From: Sodiomyces alkalinus F11
Lineage: Eukaryota > Ascomycota > Sordariomycetes > Glomerellales > Plectosphaerellaceae
Length of the DNA stretch: 64,000 nucleotides
NCBI RefSeq assembly: GCF_003711515.1
Contig: NW_021167083.1
Span: forward strand, 53,191-117,190
Direction of reading: 5' to 3'
Shown here: in pieces, positions 38,393 to 49,996 of the stretch
Layout of the letters: every line of letters begins with the position of its first letter
Position numbering within the stretch: position 1 is the first letter of the stretch
Translations under genes and position numbers: made by a program
Notes under the pieces: generated by a model
Databases searched by the model: none
Told to the model about the DNA's origin: nothing
Seen by the model: the letters and a program-made list of their open reading frames with translations, nothing else

Positions 38393-39891
38393 TCAAACAA
38401 AGGCTTGGATCCCGGTGATGGCTCGACCAAGAATCAGACCTATAAGAAATAGCAGGTTAGGCAAAACTCCCAGGGCACTCAGAATACGCATAGTGCGGAC
38501 TATAGCCGCAACTGGAAAAGACACTCACTGTGTATATCGCTTTGGCCCTCATACGTCTGCGTCACAAACAAGTTGGCCACATGGCGGCCAATACCATACT
38601 CGTCGCTCACAGCATTCCCCCCAAAGATCTCCTGCAACACCCGTGCGTTTTGCAGCGCCTTGTCGCAGTTCTGCCGCTTCACCATGCTGACCATCTCCGG
38701 CGTCGCTTTGCCCTGATCCTTCAGACGGCCGACCTGGATAGCGGCGAGCGTGCCGTACGCGGCATCGGTGCTCGCATCAGCCAGCTTCTTCTGCACCAGC
38801 TGGTACTTCGCCAGCGGGTTCCCCTTAAACTGCGTCCTTTCCAACGCGTATTCCCTGGCTCTTGCGATGCAATCCTCGAGCGCCCCCATGACGCCGAGAG
38901 CGATACCATACCGGGCGCTGTTGAGGCAGGAGAAAGGGCCCCTCAGACCCTCGATGTCGGGAAACATGTTCTCCTCCGGGACCGGGCACTCGTCCAGCTG
39001 AATCATACCGGTGATGGAGGCGCGCAACCCGTTCTTGTTTTTGATGGGTGGTGTCTCGAGGGTTCCTGGAGGGCACTGTGAGCGGTCAACCAGGAAGCCC
39101 CTGATCTTGCCGGTCTCCTGCAATTTCGCCCACACCAATAGCACGTCGGCAATAGGCGAGTTCGTGATCCAGGTCTTAGACCCGGAGATGGAGACGTATC
39201 CCTTCTTAGAGGGGTGCGGCTTGGCCGTGGTCTCCATAGACCCTGGATCGCTGCCATGGTTCGGCTCGGTCAGGCCGAACGCGCCCAGGATGGTTCCCTT
39301 TGCCATTCCAGGTAGGTATTTTTCCTTCTGCTCCTGCGAACCAAATTCGTATATACCTCCCATAACCAGGGAGGACTGGACCGACATTCCGGAGCGGTAT
39401 CCGCTGTCAATCCTCTCGACGGCTCGAGTGATCAGGCCGCCTGCGACGGTCGACACGCCGGCACAGCCGTACCCATCAATCGTCGCACCCAGGAGTCCCA
39501 GCTCTCCCATCTCTTGCAGTATCTTCTTATCATAGTGCTCGTCGCGATAGGCCTCTGGAATCGGGTCGAGGACGGGTCAGCAAGCCGTCTGTCTCAGTGG
39601 ATCGAGGTAACGTAGAGAAGGCGCAGATGGCGAATGCAAAAAAAGGCGATGGGACGAGGACAGCATACGTAGAACACGAGGTAGAAGGTGTTCCTGACAA
39701 TAACGCTCGGCAGTATCTGCAATGGCCAGTTCGTCTTCTGTCAGCAGGGCTTTGGACATGAGGGGATCCGACCAGTCAAAGACGGAAGAGGGAGAGGCTG
39801 AAGACGAAGCGAAACGCTGCGCGGCGGGTGCCCGCCGAGGCAGGTTGGCAAGACATTGCCTGGGAATTCTGGACAAGTTTCGTAAATACAT
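38393..39891 (-). CDS. Acyl-CoA dehydrogenase, glutaryl-CoA dehydrogenase type
   Basis: Predicted exons are 39,891-39,669, 39,554-38,529 and 38,439-38,393 (431 aa). The N terminus ([12 protein letters not shown]) is a mitochondrial presequence. Family landmarks are [30 protein letters not shown] and [12 protein letters not shown]. The catalytic Glu lies in T-Y-E-G-Q-S-D-I-H, and the last exon gives [13 protein letters not shown]. It should oxidise and decarboxylate glutaryl-CoA to crotonyl-CoA in lysine/tryptophan catabolism, using FAD in the mitochondrial matrix. Substrate assignment is by overall resemblance. The first intron (114 nt, GTATGC) interrupts the N-terminal helical domain. Confidence 0.9.
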
Positions 39892-40165
39892 CGTCGTACA
39901 GAAACTGTCAAACCCATGGAACTCGGCATTGACTTTCCAGAGCCAGCCTTGCTGGAGATGATTCGTCGAGCTGGACGGGACGGGAGGAAGAAGGGAGTCT
40001 GATAATGATCTATGGACTAAGGAAGGTATTACGTATTAATTACCCCGCGAATATCCGAGGACCGACTGCCGAACGTTACGTATTACATAATACGGGCAAT
40101 AGGTACAACCTATTGACGAGGTTCCAGTCAACAACCTGAAGCCGTCGCCGTCCCGTGGCTCGAGG
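39892..40165. other. Short intergenic region
   Basis: Upstream flank of the acyl-CoA dehydrogenase gene; nothing else seen. Confidence 0.5.
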
Positions 40166-40826
40166 CTAGATGTCAAACCAAGGGTCATTCTTCAGTTCCC
40201 TGGCCGTTGCGCGTTGCTCCGGTATCCAGCAGAGCATTCTTCTCATTGGAAAAACAGGTCGGACTCCACTTCGGCGATGCATTCCGGCATCTCGTCGCGC
40301 CATATCCGCGTATAAGGCACCAAGTCGTTTCTTGCGAAGTTGCCTACATTTTTCATCAGCCATATCATTAAGCCAGATACGGTGTCGAAACAAATCCTAC
40401 CATCATCGGTCAAGAATGGCCCTCCGTAGAACTCCATGGCGTTACTGCACAGTTTGCCGTTGGCATTTTGCACCTTTGGGCTCTACTGCCAATGCCACAT
40501 GTCTCTCCAGGCCCCGACCAGATGCCCCTACATCTTCGATTAGCTCCGTGAGCCATAAAACGGGATCAGAGGGATAGTCTCATTAAGAACCATGCGGGTG
40601 ATGGGAGTGGAAGACTGCGTTACCGATTGACCTCGCGCGCAAACCAGACGGTAGATGACGACCCCCATCCAACTTTTGTAATCAGTTCATATTTGTTGTT
40701 TAATATTTCTCCGGGATTTGCAGGGTAGAAGAAAGGAGTCGGGTTCCTATCATGGAGGGCGATCACAGAGTTGAGCATGTTCTCGGTGATGGGCATCCAA
40801 CAGCGCTTTGTTAAAGTTCGATGCCT
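40166..40826 (-). pseudogene. Broken protein-kinase relic (SRPK-like)
   Basis: Minus-strand DNA near 40,796-40,622 encodes a kinase N-lobe start: N-K-Y-E-L-I-T-K-V-G-W-G-S-S-S-T-V-W-F-A-R, with a glycine-rich loop. Near 40,473-40,166 it encodes kinase C-lobe end: E-F-Y-G-G-P-F-L, then M-P-E-C-I-A-E-V-E, then M-R-R-M-L-C-W-I-P-E-Q-R-A-T-A-R-E-L and a stop at 40,166. The last two blocks are in different frames, so there is a frameshift around 40,240-40,250. The catalytic HRD and DFG core is absent; only about 150 nt separate the lobes, part of which may be intron (GTAACG donor near 40,624). It is probably a degraded copy of an expanded fungal kinase family. Expression is unknown. Confidence 0.65.
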
Positions 40827-41289
40827 ATTTTAACGGTCAATGAACGGCTCTGTTTCAGCAACCGCCGAGGAGCTCTTATTCCTCGGTTCTAGAGGGCCTC
40901 ACAACTTCCCGCATGGTCTCTCGGAGAGACTATCCTCTAACGACTACTTAATTCTTAATTCGCGAGCCAGCATTATGAGAGCTCTCCTATAAGCCACCAG
41001 CCACCCTTGATGTGAGCATTGTTGGCCAGGCTGGCCGGCGTCGAGCTTGCAAGGGCCTGGATGGACATCGAGAGGTTTATTTGGATTTTCGAGTTTAGTT
41101 TTCTCGAGTTTAGTTATTGTATGGTCGCTTGAGATTTGCCGGTACCTTAGTACATCATCAACATGCCGTTTTCTTGGACCATCTCGACCGTTTCTTATGG
41201 GACGTGGTTGGCGGACCTGAGGTGATGCAGGGGCGACTGGTATTGGTCCATGTAAGGGTTCCATAATGGAAGGAGGGGGGATATTACAA
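40827..41289. other. Intergenic region
   Basis: Between the kinase relic and the MITE. No gene seen. Confidence 0.5.
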
Positions 41290-41750
41290 GGGACTCAATA
41301 GGGAGACCTCACGTTTCAATATCGAGACCTCAAACGTGACATTTTAGTGGGGCCATGAACCCGCCGCCAAGATACATATGTACCGCACCTATTTTGTATG
41401 TACACTTTATGTAGAAAATCGCAGGCGACATCGTAAACCTTAACGTATCACTTCCCACACCGTAACTCTGAATCCAACCGCCCAAAACACCATAATAATA
41501 AGTCACGATATCCTACACGATATCCTATATAAAATAACCGCCTACGGCTCCGAGATAAGTATTAAGATTTGAGTATTAGGATTGAGTGTTGAGATTGAGT
41601 TAGTTACTGTATTACCTACGATTATTTACATAATGTGTACATACAAAATAGGTGCGGTACATATGCATCTTGGCGGTGGCGTCATGGCCCCACTAGAATA
41701 TCACGTGTGAGGTCTCGATATTGAAACGTGAGGTCTCCCCATTGAATCCC
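41290..41750. mobile_element. 461-bp MITE with long terminal inverted repeats
   Basis: The ends begin GGGACTCAATAGGGAGACC and, on the opposite strand, GGGATTCAATGGGGAGACC. The terminal inverted repeats extend about 125 bp at roughly 90 percent identity by eye, mostly differing by transitions. The element is flanked on both sides by the 8-bp direct repeat TATTACAA (41,282-41,289 and 41,751-41,758), a target-site duplication. There is no coding capacity. An 8-bp duplication fits hAT-type transposases, although long inverted repeats also recall MULE-type elements. It is non-autonomous, so the transposase must be elsewhere. Confidence 0.88.
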
Positions 41751-43665
41751 TATTACAAATGGGAAATCACCACTTAGGTGGTCGTTCGATGATAGGACAC
41801 TTATATTCGCCCCTGGGCATGACCCTTTTCCCTGAGCGGCAGGATATCCTATGGTTAGAAGGTTGTTCCTGGCTAGCAATCTAGCTACGTGGTGAGAGCG
41901 TTGAGGAAGCAGGTGGATTGATTACATGTTGTATAGGTAGACTCGGTTCATATGGCCTAGGTCCGTACGACACGATCCTCAGAGTTCTGTCTAACTCATC
42001 CCAACACGGTCATTTCTGGTATAGGTCCTCGCAACAAATATTATTTACTCCATTCACGTGGGAGACATACACGACGAGCAGTATATCTATTTCGACTTTC
42101 GACTCTCTCCTTTCTAGCTTTCCTCCCTAGGGATCTTCATCCTGGTGTCCACGTTGCATCGCCCGTGTATCGTCTATCACCGGTGACCGTCTCACCCGCC
42201 TATCGCGTCATAGACGAACAGTGCTTCCAAATCCTCCCTCAGACCGGTCACCGCTCGAGCAGCGCCCAACTATCAGAGTCGCACACACCTCTCCTACCCA
42301 ACTCCTTCCTATAGCCTCGAAAGGCTCTCCTTGATCCCCAATCTACAACCTGGGGCAATGATCCCACGACGCGAGGCAGTGTCCGAGTGCATTGTACACC
42401 ACCTACAAGGCTCTGTTCGTCCTGGTCGTTGTTGCAAGGACTCTGCTCTTCAAGAGGTCAGTTCCCCATGTCACGCACTCTCCGTGGGCGAGATGTGCTG
42501 TACTGATAGAATCCGGCCAGAGAGACTTGTCCCACCCCTTTGACGCTCAGTACCCTGACCCCGGCTCGAGGCTCGGCCATTCAAGCAGTTCCTCTGTCCT
42601 CGAAGCGGCGCAGAAGCGCAAATCCCTGGTCCATCGCATACGTATACCCCCGGCCGGCGCCGAAACAACCCAGCTTCCCGATATTGACATCGAGAGAACC
42701 GATTGGACTGGGAAAGGCGCAACTGAAAATGAACAAAGAAACTCCATTAGGGCCTCGGGGAACCCTAATTTATACTGTTTCGACGTTGTCTCACTCCGTC
42801 GACCACCCACCGGTGAACAGAGACGGCTGATGAGCCGCACACAAATCTCCCACAGCCAAGGCCGAGAAAACTGGACAGACGCTTGCTATTCCATCTCCAA
42901 CGTCTCTGACAAAGCACAGGAAGTCTGTTACCAAGAGATTCCGCCCATATGCAGCACCAGTTAACTGCTAGGATATGTAGGCAATTGCAGACAATGTGAT
43001 CCAACGTCAAGGGGCGGACCGAGAGCGGGATCGGCGAGCCGCCGTTCAGAATGCAGAGCCATCAACGCCGTCGCGGCTCAGAAAATTTGTGGCACGGCGC
43101 TTTCGCCAGATGAGGCAATTTCTTCGCGGTAGGCGTGCTCACGCGTTCCGTACCGGTAGGCGACCCAGCGTCATACCTTTGACGGCACATGGTCGGTGTC
43201 GAGGACCTTGCCGACGCATCAACAAAAGTTTCCGCAGATCCGCTTGACACAGTTGCTTGTGGAGCTGAGGTACTCCCTCACTAAATACACCGACCAACCT
43301 GAGTATTGTGTTCCAGTGGTGAGGGAAAGCTCTTGCATCGTGCAATAATGCTGGTCAACTCCGTAGTCCCCCGTCCTGAGGAAGTTGCGGAATCAGGCCC
43401 CCTAAGAAATAGTACTATATTTTTCATTATACATAAGTTGAGAATGTGCATAGACTTGACACTTTGGTGCCGTCGTGAGAATAGATGGCCAGGAGAAATA
43501 TGATACAGCGCCCAGTATTGTACAGTATATGCAGCCTCCGTTCAAGGTGCGAGAGAGGTTCCGCTTCGAGTCGAGGGTAGCCAAGGCGGTCGTAGCGTCT
43601 CGTCGCCGTCTTCATCGGCCCCTTTCACCTCGCGGTAGGAAGTGCAAGAAAGGGATGCCTCCAAT
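41751..43665. other. Intergenic region with an unresolved open stretch
   Basis: A 190-codon plus-strand frame (about 42,392-42,964) has no ATG start and no recognisable domain; an adjacent Arg-rich frame runs 42,996-43,247. Either could be an exon of a small unrecognised gene or chance. The rest shows nothing definite. Confidence 0.3.
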
Positions 43666-44218
43666 TCAGCCCCTCTTCTTAGCAAGTAGCTGTTGAATTT
43701 CCTCCTTACTTGTACCCTTGGGTACGCCACTGGAACCAGAATCACCACTTGCCGCCTCCTCGAATGTTGGTGTGAGCTCTATCTGGACCGCACCCTCGGC
43801 TTCGAGCTGGGCTATTCTGGCTTTCTTCTGGATGTCGGCTACACGCCACTGCTTGAAATACTTGACCTATACAGAAAAAGGTTTCCGTTAGCTTTGTCAT
43901 CGTCAAACGGAAAGATGGTAACAAGGACCGGGACTGGAAAACGAAGCAGGGGGCCGTAGACAAGGACAAGAGCAGAGGGCATACCCAAGCAGCAGCGCAG
44001 TCCCGTTCAAATGCAGCGTTCTCGGCGGGACAGCCTTTCCGCGCCTGTTTATCATCCTTCAGGGCGTCGATCACCCCGACGCGGTCGAGGCAGGCAAAGT
44101 AAGCGTCGCGGGCTTCCCAGCACTTGGCGCGCTCGCGACGATCTGGGGCCACGGCACCGGCACGCACTTCTTCGGCGCGTTTGGCTTCGGGCGACTTGAA
44201 CGGATCGAAGAGACCCAT
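43666..44218 (-). CDS. COA6: Cytochrome c oxidase assembly factor Coa6
   Basis: Predicted exons are 44,218-43,985 and 43,866-43,666 (144 aa), with a 118-nt intron (GTATGC...ATAG). Cys33 and Cys43 form a CX9C motif and Cys63 and Cys74 form CX10C, the twin-cysteine signature of Coa6 in the mitochondrial intermembrane space. The second exon encodes V-K-Y-F-K-Q-W-R-V and a charged tail. Coa6 helps deliver copper to the Cu-A site of cytochrome oxidase subunit 2 together with Sco proteins. Head to head with SYS1. Confidence 0.9.
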
Positions 44219-44994
44219 GCCGGGGATTGGGTTCGAATCGGTTGCTTCGAAGGATGGAAGGCCGTGAGGGATGGGGAGGAGATAGAAGCTCCGAAGCTCC
44301 GTAAAGCAATTGAATCAGGTATTGATCCTTTAGAGCAAAAGATTTGTATGTTGCGGGATATGGAAAAGGCGGTGTCGCTATGCACGTCAACGAAAAGTGA
44401 TGATGTCGACGAACGGGTTCGTTTTCAATCCATGGACGTTCGACCGAGGTGGGGAGAGTTCATCGCTTGCTTCGGTCGAACATCTCAAAGGAAGTCGGCA
44501 GAAAAGTTAGGCGGTGAATGAATCGGGCTTAGCCTTCCCGCTGCTATGTACGAAGTACCTATGTATTTCGGATTTGCAACCTCCAGCTCCTTTTGCGCAT
44601 GTCATCAGGGGGTGCAAATTTCCGAGTCTCACGACACGACTGTGCCAGCAAAGTCACAAGGCAACCGTTTCATCAAGCTCCAGTTTCTTCCACCTGAGCG
44701 CGGACAAAATTTACCCATCACGGCTCCAAGTTCGACATATCCTACAGGATTCAGCATTGCCCGATGATAAGCTAGTTTTCGAACTTCCTTTTTCCGCTTC
44801 GAAGCTCGAACCTTCACACTACCTACCCAATGGTAACTCCATAGCGAGCCATATCAAAAGGTCGAGCTTGTCGGCCTCACTTCTCGGCCTCACTTCTCGA
44901 GAATCCATCGCATCCCGGGCATCTCCCCACGAACCCCTGGTCCGCCCGACCCCACGACGCCAGTCATCCCATCTCTTCTATCCCCGGGACAAGA
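44219..44994. promoter_or_regulatory. Shared promoter region of COA6 and SYS1
   Basis: 776 bp between two divergent start codons. It must hold both promoters and 5' UTRs. No specific motif is claimed. Confidence 0.6.
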
Positions 44995-45762
44995 ATGCCG
45001 AGGAGGAGGAGACCTCCACGCCCAGGGGCCATCGCGGAACTACCGCCCCTCCGGATCGCCTCACAGATCGCCCTCCTCCAGCTCCTCTACTACTTCGGCG
45101 CCATCGTTCTCATGCTGTTCACCGCTCTCGTAGCGGGTGTTTCTTTCGACCTGGACCTCGTATTCGGCTGGGAAGCTGTCCGAGGCGACACGACGCAGGG
45201 CTGGCTTTTCGGTTTCGTCTGGGTTCTCAACGGCGGGTTCTGCATGTAAGTTTCCGCCTTCAACTCTCTCTATTTGCTTCTTGGACGATCAATCTGCGCT
45301 CCCCCCCTCCCAAAATCCAGTCACTGGAACTAACATGTGCCGCACGACAGGGCGATCGCGATCATCCTCCTCATATCCCGCTCCAAGCTCGTCCCCGACT
45401 TCGCGCTGACGCTCCACGGTCTACACTTGGTCATAACGTCGGTCTATAGCTCGCGCATTCCCCGGAACGTGATGTGGTGGGTCGCCATGATGGCCTCATC
45501 CGCGCTCTGTGTCGGGTTGGGCGTATGGGGCAGCCAATGGCGGGAGCTGCGGCCGATTTTCTTTGGCGGCGGCAGCGGCGGCGGAGGCGACAGCGGCGGT
45601 CATAGAACGCACCACGATGAGCGGACACGGCATGAAGACGGAGGGCCGGTCGAGGATGGAGACCTAGAACGGGGCGTCTCCAGAGGACGGGGAAGAGGAA
45701 GGGGGCGGGATGGGGGCGGAGAATACGAGATGGTGAGCATGAACGGAGACGGCGCTACATGA
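44995..45762 (+). CDS. SYS1: Golgi membrane protein Sys1
   Basis: Exons are 44,995-45,245 and 45,351-45,762 (220 aa); the 105-nt intron has donor GTAAGT and acceptor ACAG. There are four hydrophobic segments. Hallmarks are Q-I-A-L-L-Q-L-L-Y-Y, F-D-L-D-L-V-F-G-W, T-Q-G-W-L-F-G-F-V-W-V-L-N, S-K-L-V-P-D-F-A-L-T and R-N-V-M-W-W. The cytosolic tail is Gly/Arg-rich. Sys1 is the Golgi receptor for the N-acetylated small GTPase Arl3 (human ARFRP1) in late-Golgi traffic. The tail, longer than in yeast, carries G-G-G-S-G-G-G-G and R-G-R-G-R-G-R repeats. Confidence 0.93.
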
Positions 45763-46731
45763 TATTCTTTCTCTGCTGGGGAGCAGCATGCTGTACGTGT
45801 ACGACAACATAGATATGCCTGGGGACTTGGATTAGGAACAAAGCCTCCCGACTCGACATACGCAATGTGTTTTATGGTCCATCGTTGTGCACAATCAGAA
45901 GATCGACAAATTCCTGTTCCCTACCTAGGTACACCGGAGGAGTAGGAGGTCAGATTCCTGCAACTTACGAGTGACCAACAGCTCGCCCGACACTCCTGTA
46001 CCTGCTTACTTGGTTTTAAACGTCCAGACGTATTGCCGCCGCAAAGGGATAACAGAGAACGGCAGACGAATAGGTACTGATATAGGAGGATTTGGGATGA
46101 AGGTGCCGGATAAGTTTCAAACTGCAATTGAATACACCACTAGCCCAGGGATATGTTATAAAAATAAAAGATTCTTGGTATTAGCTAGACCTCGCTAAAT
46201 ATTCTACTAGCTATGTATGCCGCCTTCTGATGGCTCGCCCATCCCCAATTTCTGACCAAAGTCCATTTGTACATCATGTGTAGGCAGAAAGTCCCGTCTT
46301 GTATGGGCAGACGGAAAAGAAAGAACAAAACAGAAAGCAGAGGGGGGGGGAGAGAAAGCATGCTCGATGCAATGGTGGTATCATCTATGTGACGAGAGGA
46401 AAAAAAGTCAAGGAAGTTCTAACAGAGAAAGGGGATAATAAAGAGAAGGAAAATGCAGAAAGAAAGGAAACCAGAGGCCAAGTCTCGAATGCACCATCAT
46501 TATCATCGCCCTTGCAATTGTGTTTCTCTTGGAAGACGGTGGGCAGGCTCATCGGCCACATCCATCATCCCAACAGTACCTATAACCCATTCGACGATGT
46601 GATATTGATATATCATCCGAGTTGACATGCCGCAGTCGCATTTCTGACCCCTAACATTAGGTCGCTCGTCTTTCCATCTCCGTGATATATAGACAGAGTT
46701 CGACTGCCGTTTTGTAGGAAAATACGCTCGT
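45763..46731. other. Convergent intergenic region
   Basis: The SYS1 3' end faces the PI4P 5-kinase 3' end. Purine-rich DNA at about 46,300-46,470. No gene seen. Confidence 0.55.
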
Positions 46732-49700
46732 TTACGAGAAAAACCGCCCCCGGCCTCTGTTATCCAACTCCACTCCGGTCGGCAACGGAGGAAGGTCTTT
46801 GTTCAGAGAGTCCTTGCTCAGTCGGGGAGGCGCCGCGTTAAAGTGTTCGTGGTGGGCGCTATCCTCCATGCTCTGAGCCAGCGTCCCGTAGCCGCTGTCC
46901 TGGCTCTCTGGCTTCAAGCCATTCTTGGGAGGAGTAGGTGGTGGATGCTGGGGTGTTGATCTGGCCGCCATTTGGTCACGAAGCCCTAGCCTGGCAGGAG
47001 TCATGGGCGGTTGGCCATGATGATCGCCATCTCGACGGTGACGCCTAGTTGAGTGCACTTCGGCCGCCTCTTCCACGACCGGTAGAATCGATTGGCTTTG
47101 GCCGGACTCTCGTCTGTCGACCGCAGCAGGTACGGTTTTCAACGTCTTCTCGGGAACGGCATCCTCATTCGCACCCCGCTCCTCTGATTTGTTCGCTTGG
47201 CGTCGGGCCTTCTCCATGGTCTCTTGGGCTTGAGGCGACAGGGTTCCGCTCGACGCTGGGACGGGGGGCGGCTGGTGGCTCGGCATTGGTGGTATGGCAA
47301 TACAATTCGATACACGCCTAGAACTGGAGCTCCGCCAGCTCGATACGCGCTCGTTTTCTTTTTGGGCAGCCGCGGCTTCCACGGCTTCCTGCTCCTTCAT
47401 TTGTCTTTCGCGTTCTGCCTCCTCGCGAGACATGGTGATGCCCTCGACGAAGCGGTAGAATCGGTCACCATACTCGTCCGGGGGTAGGGCGGAGATCTGC
47501 GTGCGGTCACTCGTTAGACCTTTTAGGAAGTGCTCTATCTTCTTGACCATGCCGTACTAGTGAACGGTTAGCATATCGTCCTAATATTCCCCGCGGAAAA
47601 AGGTTTCGGAGCAGGGTAGACTCACGTGAGTCAGGCAGTCAATGACGCCCAGATAGTAGATTTCTTCGGCGGGCGAGTTATCCTCGTGGGTCGCGCGAAG
47701 GCCGCCGTCGTCTTGGTTGAAAACGCCAGCTCGGTTTTGCTCGTCCAGCTCGTCCGGCATCTTGCTGGCTGTCTGTCCCATGGGCACCGGCCGCTCTTGG
47801 CGTATCATTTGCCTCAGCTCCTTCGCCTTCCGGGCGTTCTCTAGAGTAGATGGCGTCCTGAGTAATACCGACTGGGGTTCGGAATCGTCTTGGTTGGCAT
47901 CGCCGCCCGGACTGAACACCTGGAGCGTCTTGTCCCGTAGATTCTCTTCGTTGCCCCTTTGCAAGTCGTGGATGCCCACCAGCAGGGAGTAGTCCATGAT
48001 TTGCAGCTTTCTCAGGAGCGCCACGTCCTTGTTCAACTGCTCGAGGAAAAGCCGCTTCTTTCGGATGCCCAGCTCGAGGGAACGTTGCCGCCTAAGCCAG
48101 TTCAAATCCTTCAGCGTCGCCCGTGGGTTGTTCTCCAAATCTTCCTCCCCGTAGTTCCTGCCGACGGTGGAGCCCTTGAGATCAAATATCGTGTGGATGT
48201 CTCGGTGAGGTGGGAAGAGGTTGTTCATGACGACGAAGTGGATCTTCTTGCCGTAGGGCATTTTGACTCGGTGGAGGCCGTAAAACTGGGAGAGGAGGGT
48301 GTTGGGGTTATCCTTGACATGTTCGTAGTAGTCTTTGAGAACTTTGCGGAGAAACTTGTGCTCGGCGTGGTGGATCGTCTTGATGATGTATTTGTAGTCT
48401 CGGGAGAAGTAGAAAAAGCTGCCGCTTTTGCCAGGGGAGCCGAGCTCGGAGAGGATGTACTTCCCAGTGAGAGACATGAGGTAGTCGGCGGGATCGAGGT
48501 GGAAAAGGGCGCGAAGATGCCGAAAGACCCATGGCGCGTAGTCCTTAAATTTGAAGTCGTACTTTGCGGAGGGAACTAATTCGTTACCAGCGCTGCATCG
48601 GGTGTTAGAATGAAAAAAAAAAAAAAAAAGAGGAAGAGAAAGAAAGAAAAGCAAAGGAGAGAAAGAAGAGAAAAAAGAAGTGGGGGATTGTCAGGTCTCA
48701 CATATCAAAAGTTGACTTCTGCTTGGCCTCAAAATCGGCATCTGTAAGCGGTCTGTCGAGTTTCGCATTGGTTCTCGAGACAGAGACGCGAATGCCGGTC
48801 AGCATGTTGTATGCCGTAACCCAGTTGGCATGATGCTCATCCACCTTGGTGCCCACGAGCACCCTATCGTCATCCTCCTCTTCCTTCTTTTTCCTCTTGC
48901 TCGCTCTCTTCTGTCGATATGCCTCGGCCCAGCGGAGGGCATCCTCATCCGGCATAACCTCGTCCCGGGGTGCGTCGGACTGCATAGAGCGAGTGTTCCT
49001 ACGAGCCAAGCTGACCGACGCCCGGCGGACGACGGGATTCGCCGGCGTAGGGGAGAATCGACCGGTGGCAACAGCCGAATCGATGCCATCTTTCGAAGTC
49101 CGGCCAGGTTGGGGCCGGGGCACTTCGAGGGTGTGACGTTGTTTGAGGCTGGGGGTTGAAGGCGCGTGGAGGGAGGATGGGGTGTTGTTGATTGCGGCAC
49201 CGCTGGCAGAGTGGTACAAGGGAGGAGAAGAGAGTCGGTGTGGCGTGGTGCTTGGGGATCGGTGATCCGGAGGTAGTGATGGAGTCCTCGAGAGAGGATC
49301 AATTGTGGTTGTTGTTGTGGTGGTTGCTGGGACCGCCTGGGACAGTGTAGTTTCAGATTGTCGAGGGGAATGGGTCGGACGGGGTTCAGCGCCGTCGTCG
49401 TGTTGTTCGGGGTTGCTGTGTCTCGAGTTCGCAGGTGAGTCTGGGACTACCGACGTGGCCGTCGTTGAGCGAAGTGAGGCCGGGTCGGTGACGTCCGCGT
49501 CGGAATCCCTTGCAGAGAGGCTACCGTCGAAGCCTTGGGCAACTGTTGCAGCCGGGGGTGGCGGTGGCGGCCTCTGGGGCATCTTGACGATGGAACCGTT
49601 CTGCAAAGGATTATGTTGTTCGTCTCGATGGTGGTTAGGATGGGCGCTAGAGTCATGATAGGCCGCGTCATGGGGGAGCCCTCCATTTGCGGTTCTGTCA

Positions 49701-49996
49701 TTGGACAGGGAGCTCATGCTCGTCGGACGGGTTCCATTCACCTGGGCGGGATTCGGATATGAGATTTCGGAGGTATGGGCCGAAGAGAAGGAGCTCTCGT
49801 CGAAGCTATCATGGGTGGGTTGAGGATGACGATGATTGTGGAGGGAGATGGAATGGGGATAACCATTTGATGTGTCCACGGTGCCTGCGGTATCACGCTT
49901 CCTGGCGAGACTGAGGGTGTTGTTGGGGTCAAGGTCCAGGAAGTCAGTGTTGGACGGGTAAACGGGCGACTTCTCGTGGGTGAGAAATGTGGGCAT
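46732..49996 (-). CDS. MSS4: Phosphatidylinositol-4-phosphate 5-kinase
   Basis: Exons are 49,996-48,702, 48,592-47,626 and 47,556-46,732 (1,028 aa). The last intron has a textbook TGCTAAC branch point. The N-terminal 420 residues are disordered, with poly-Pro and poly-Thr. The kinase domain starts at about residue 432 (N-E-L-V-P-S-A-K-Y-D-F-K-F-K-D-Y). Key segments are G-K-S-G-S-F-F-Y-F-S-R-D-Y-K-Y-I-I-K-T (nucleotide loop and Lys), F-D-L-K-G-S-T-V-G-R, I-M-D-Y-S-L-L-V-G-I-H and I-D-C-L-T-H-Y-G-M-V-K-K-I-E (substrate loop region spanning exons 2/3). It makes PI(4,5)P2 at the plasma membrane for actin, endocytosis and polarity. The C-terminal extension is Pro/charge-rich. The first intron holds a poly-A run (on the plus strand). 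Confidence 0.93.

Noticed and set aside
47959..48579. 206-codon plus-strand frame opposite the PI4P 5-kinase domain
   Set aside because: Antisense of a conserved kinase domain.
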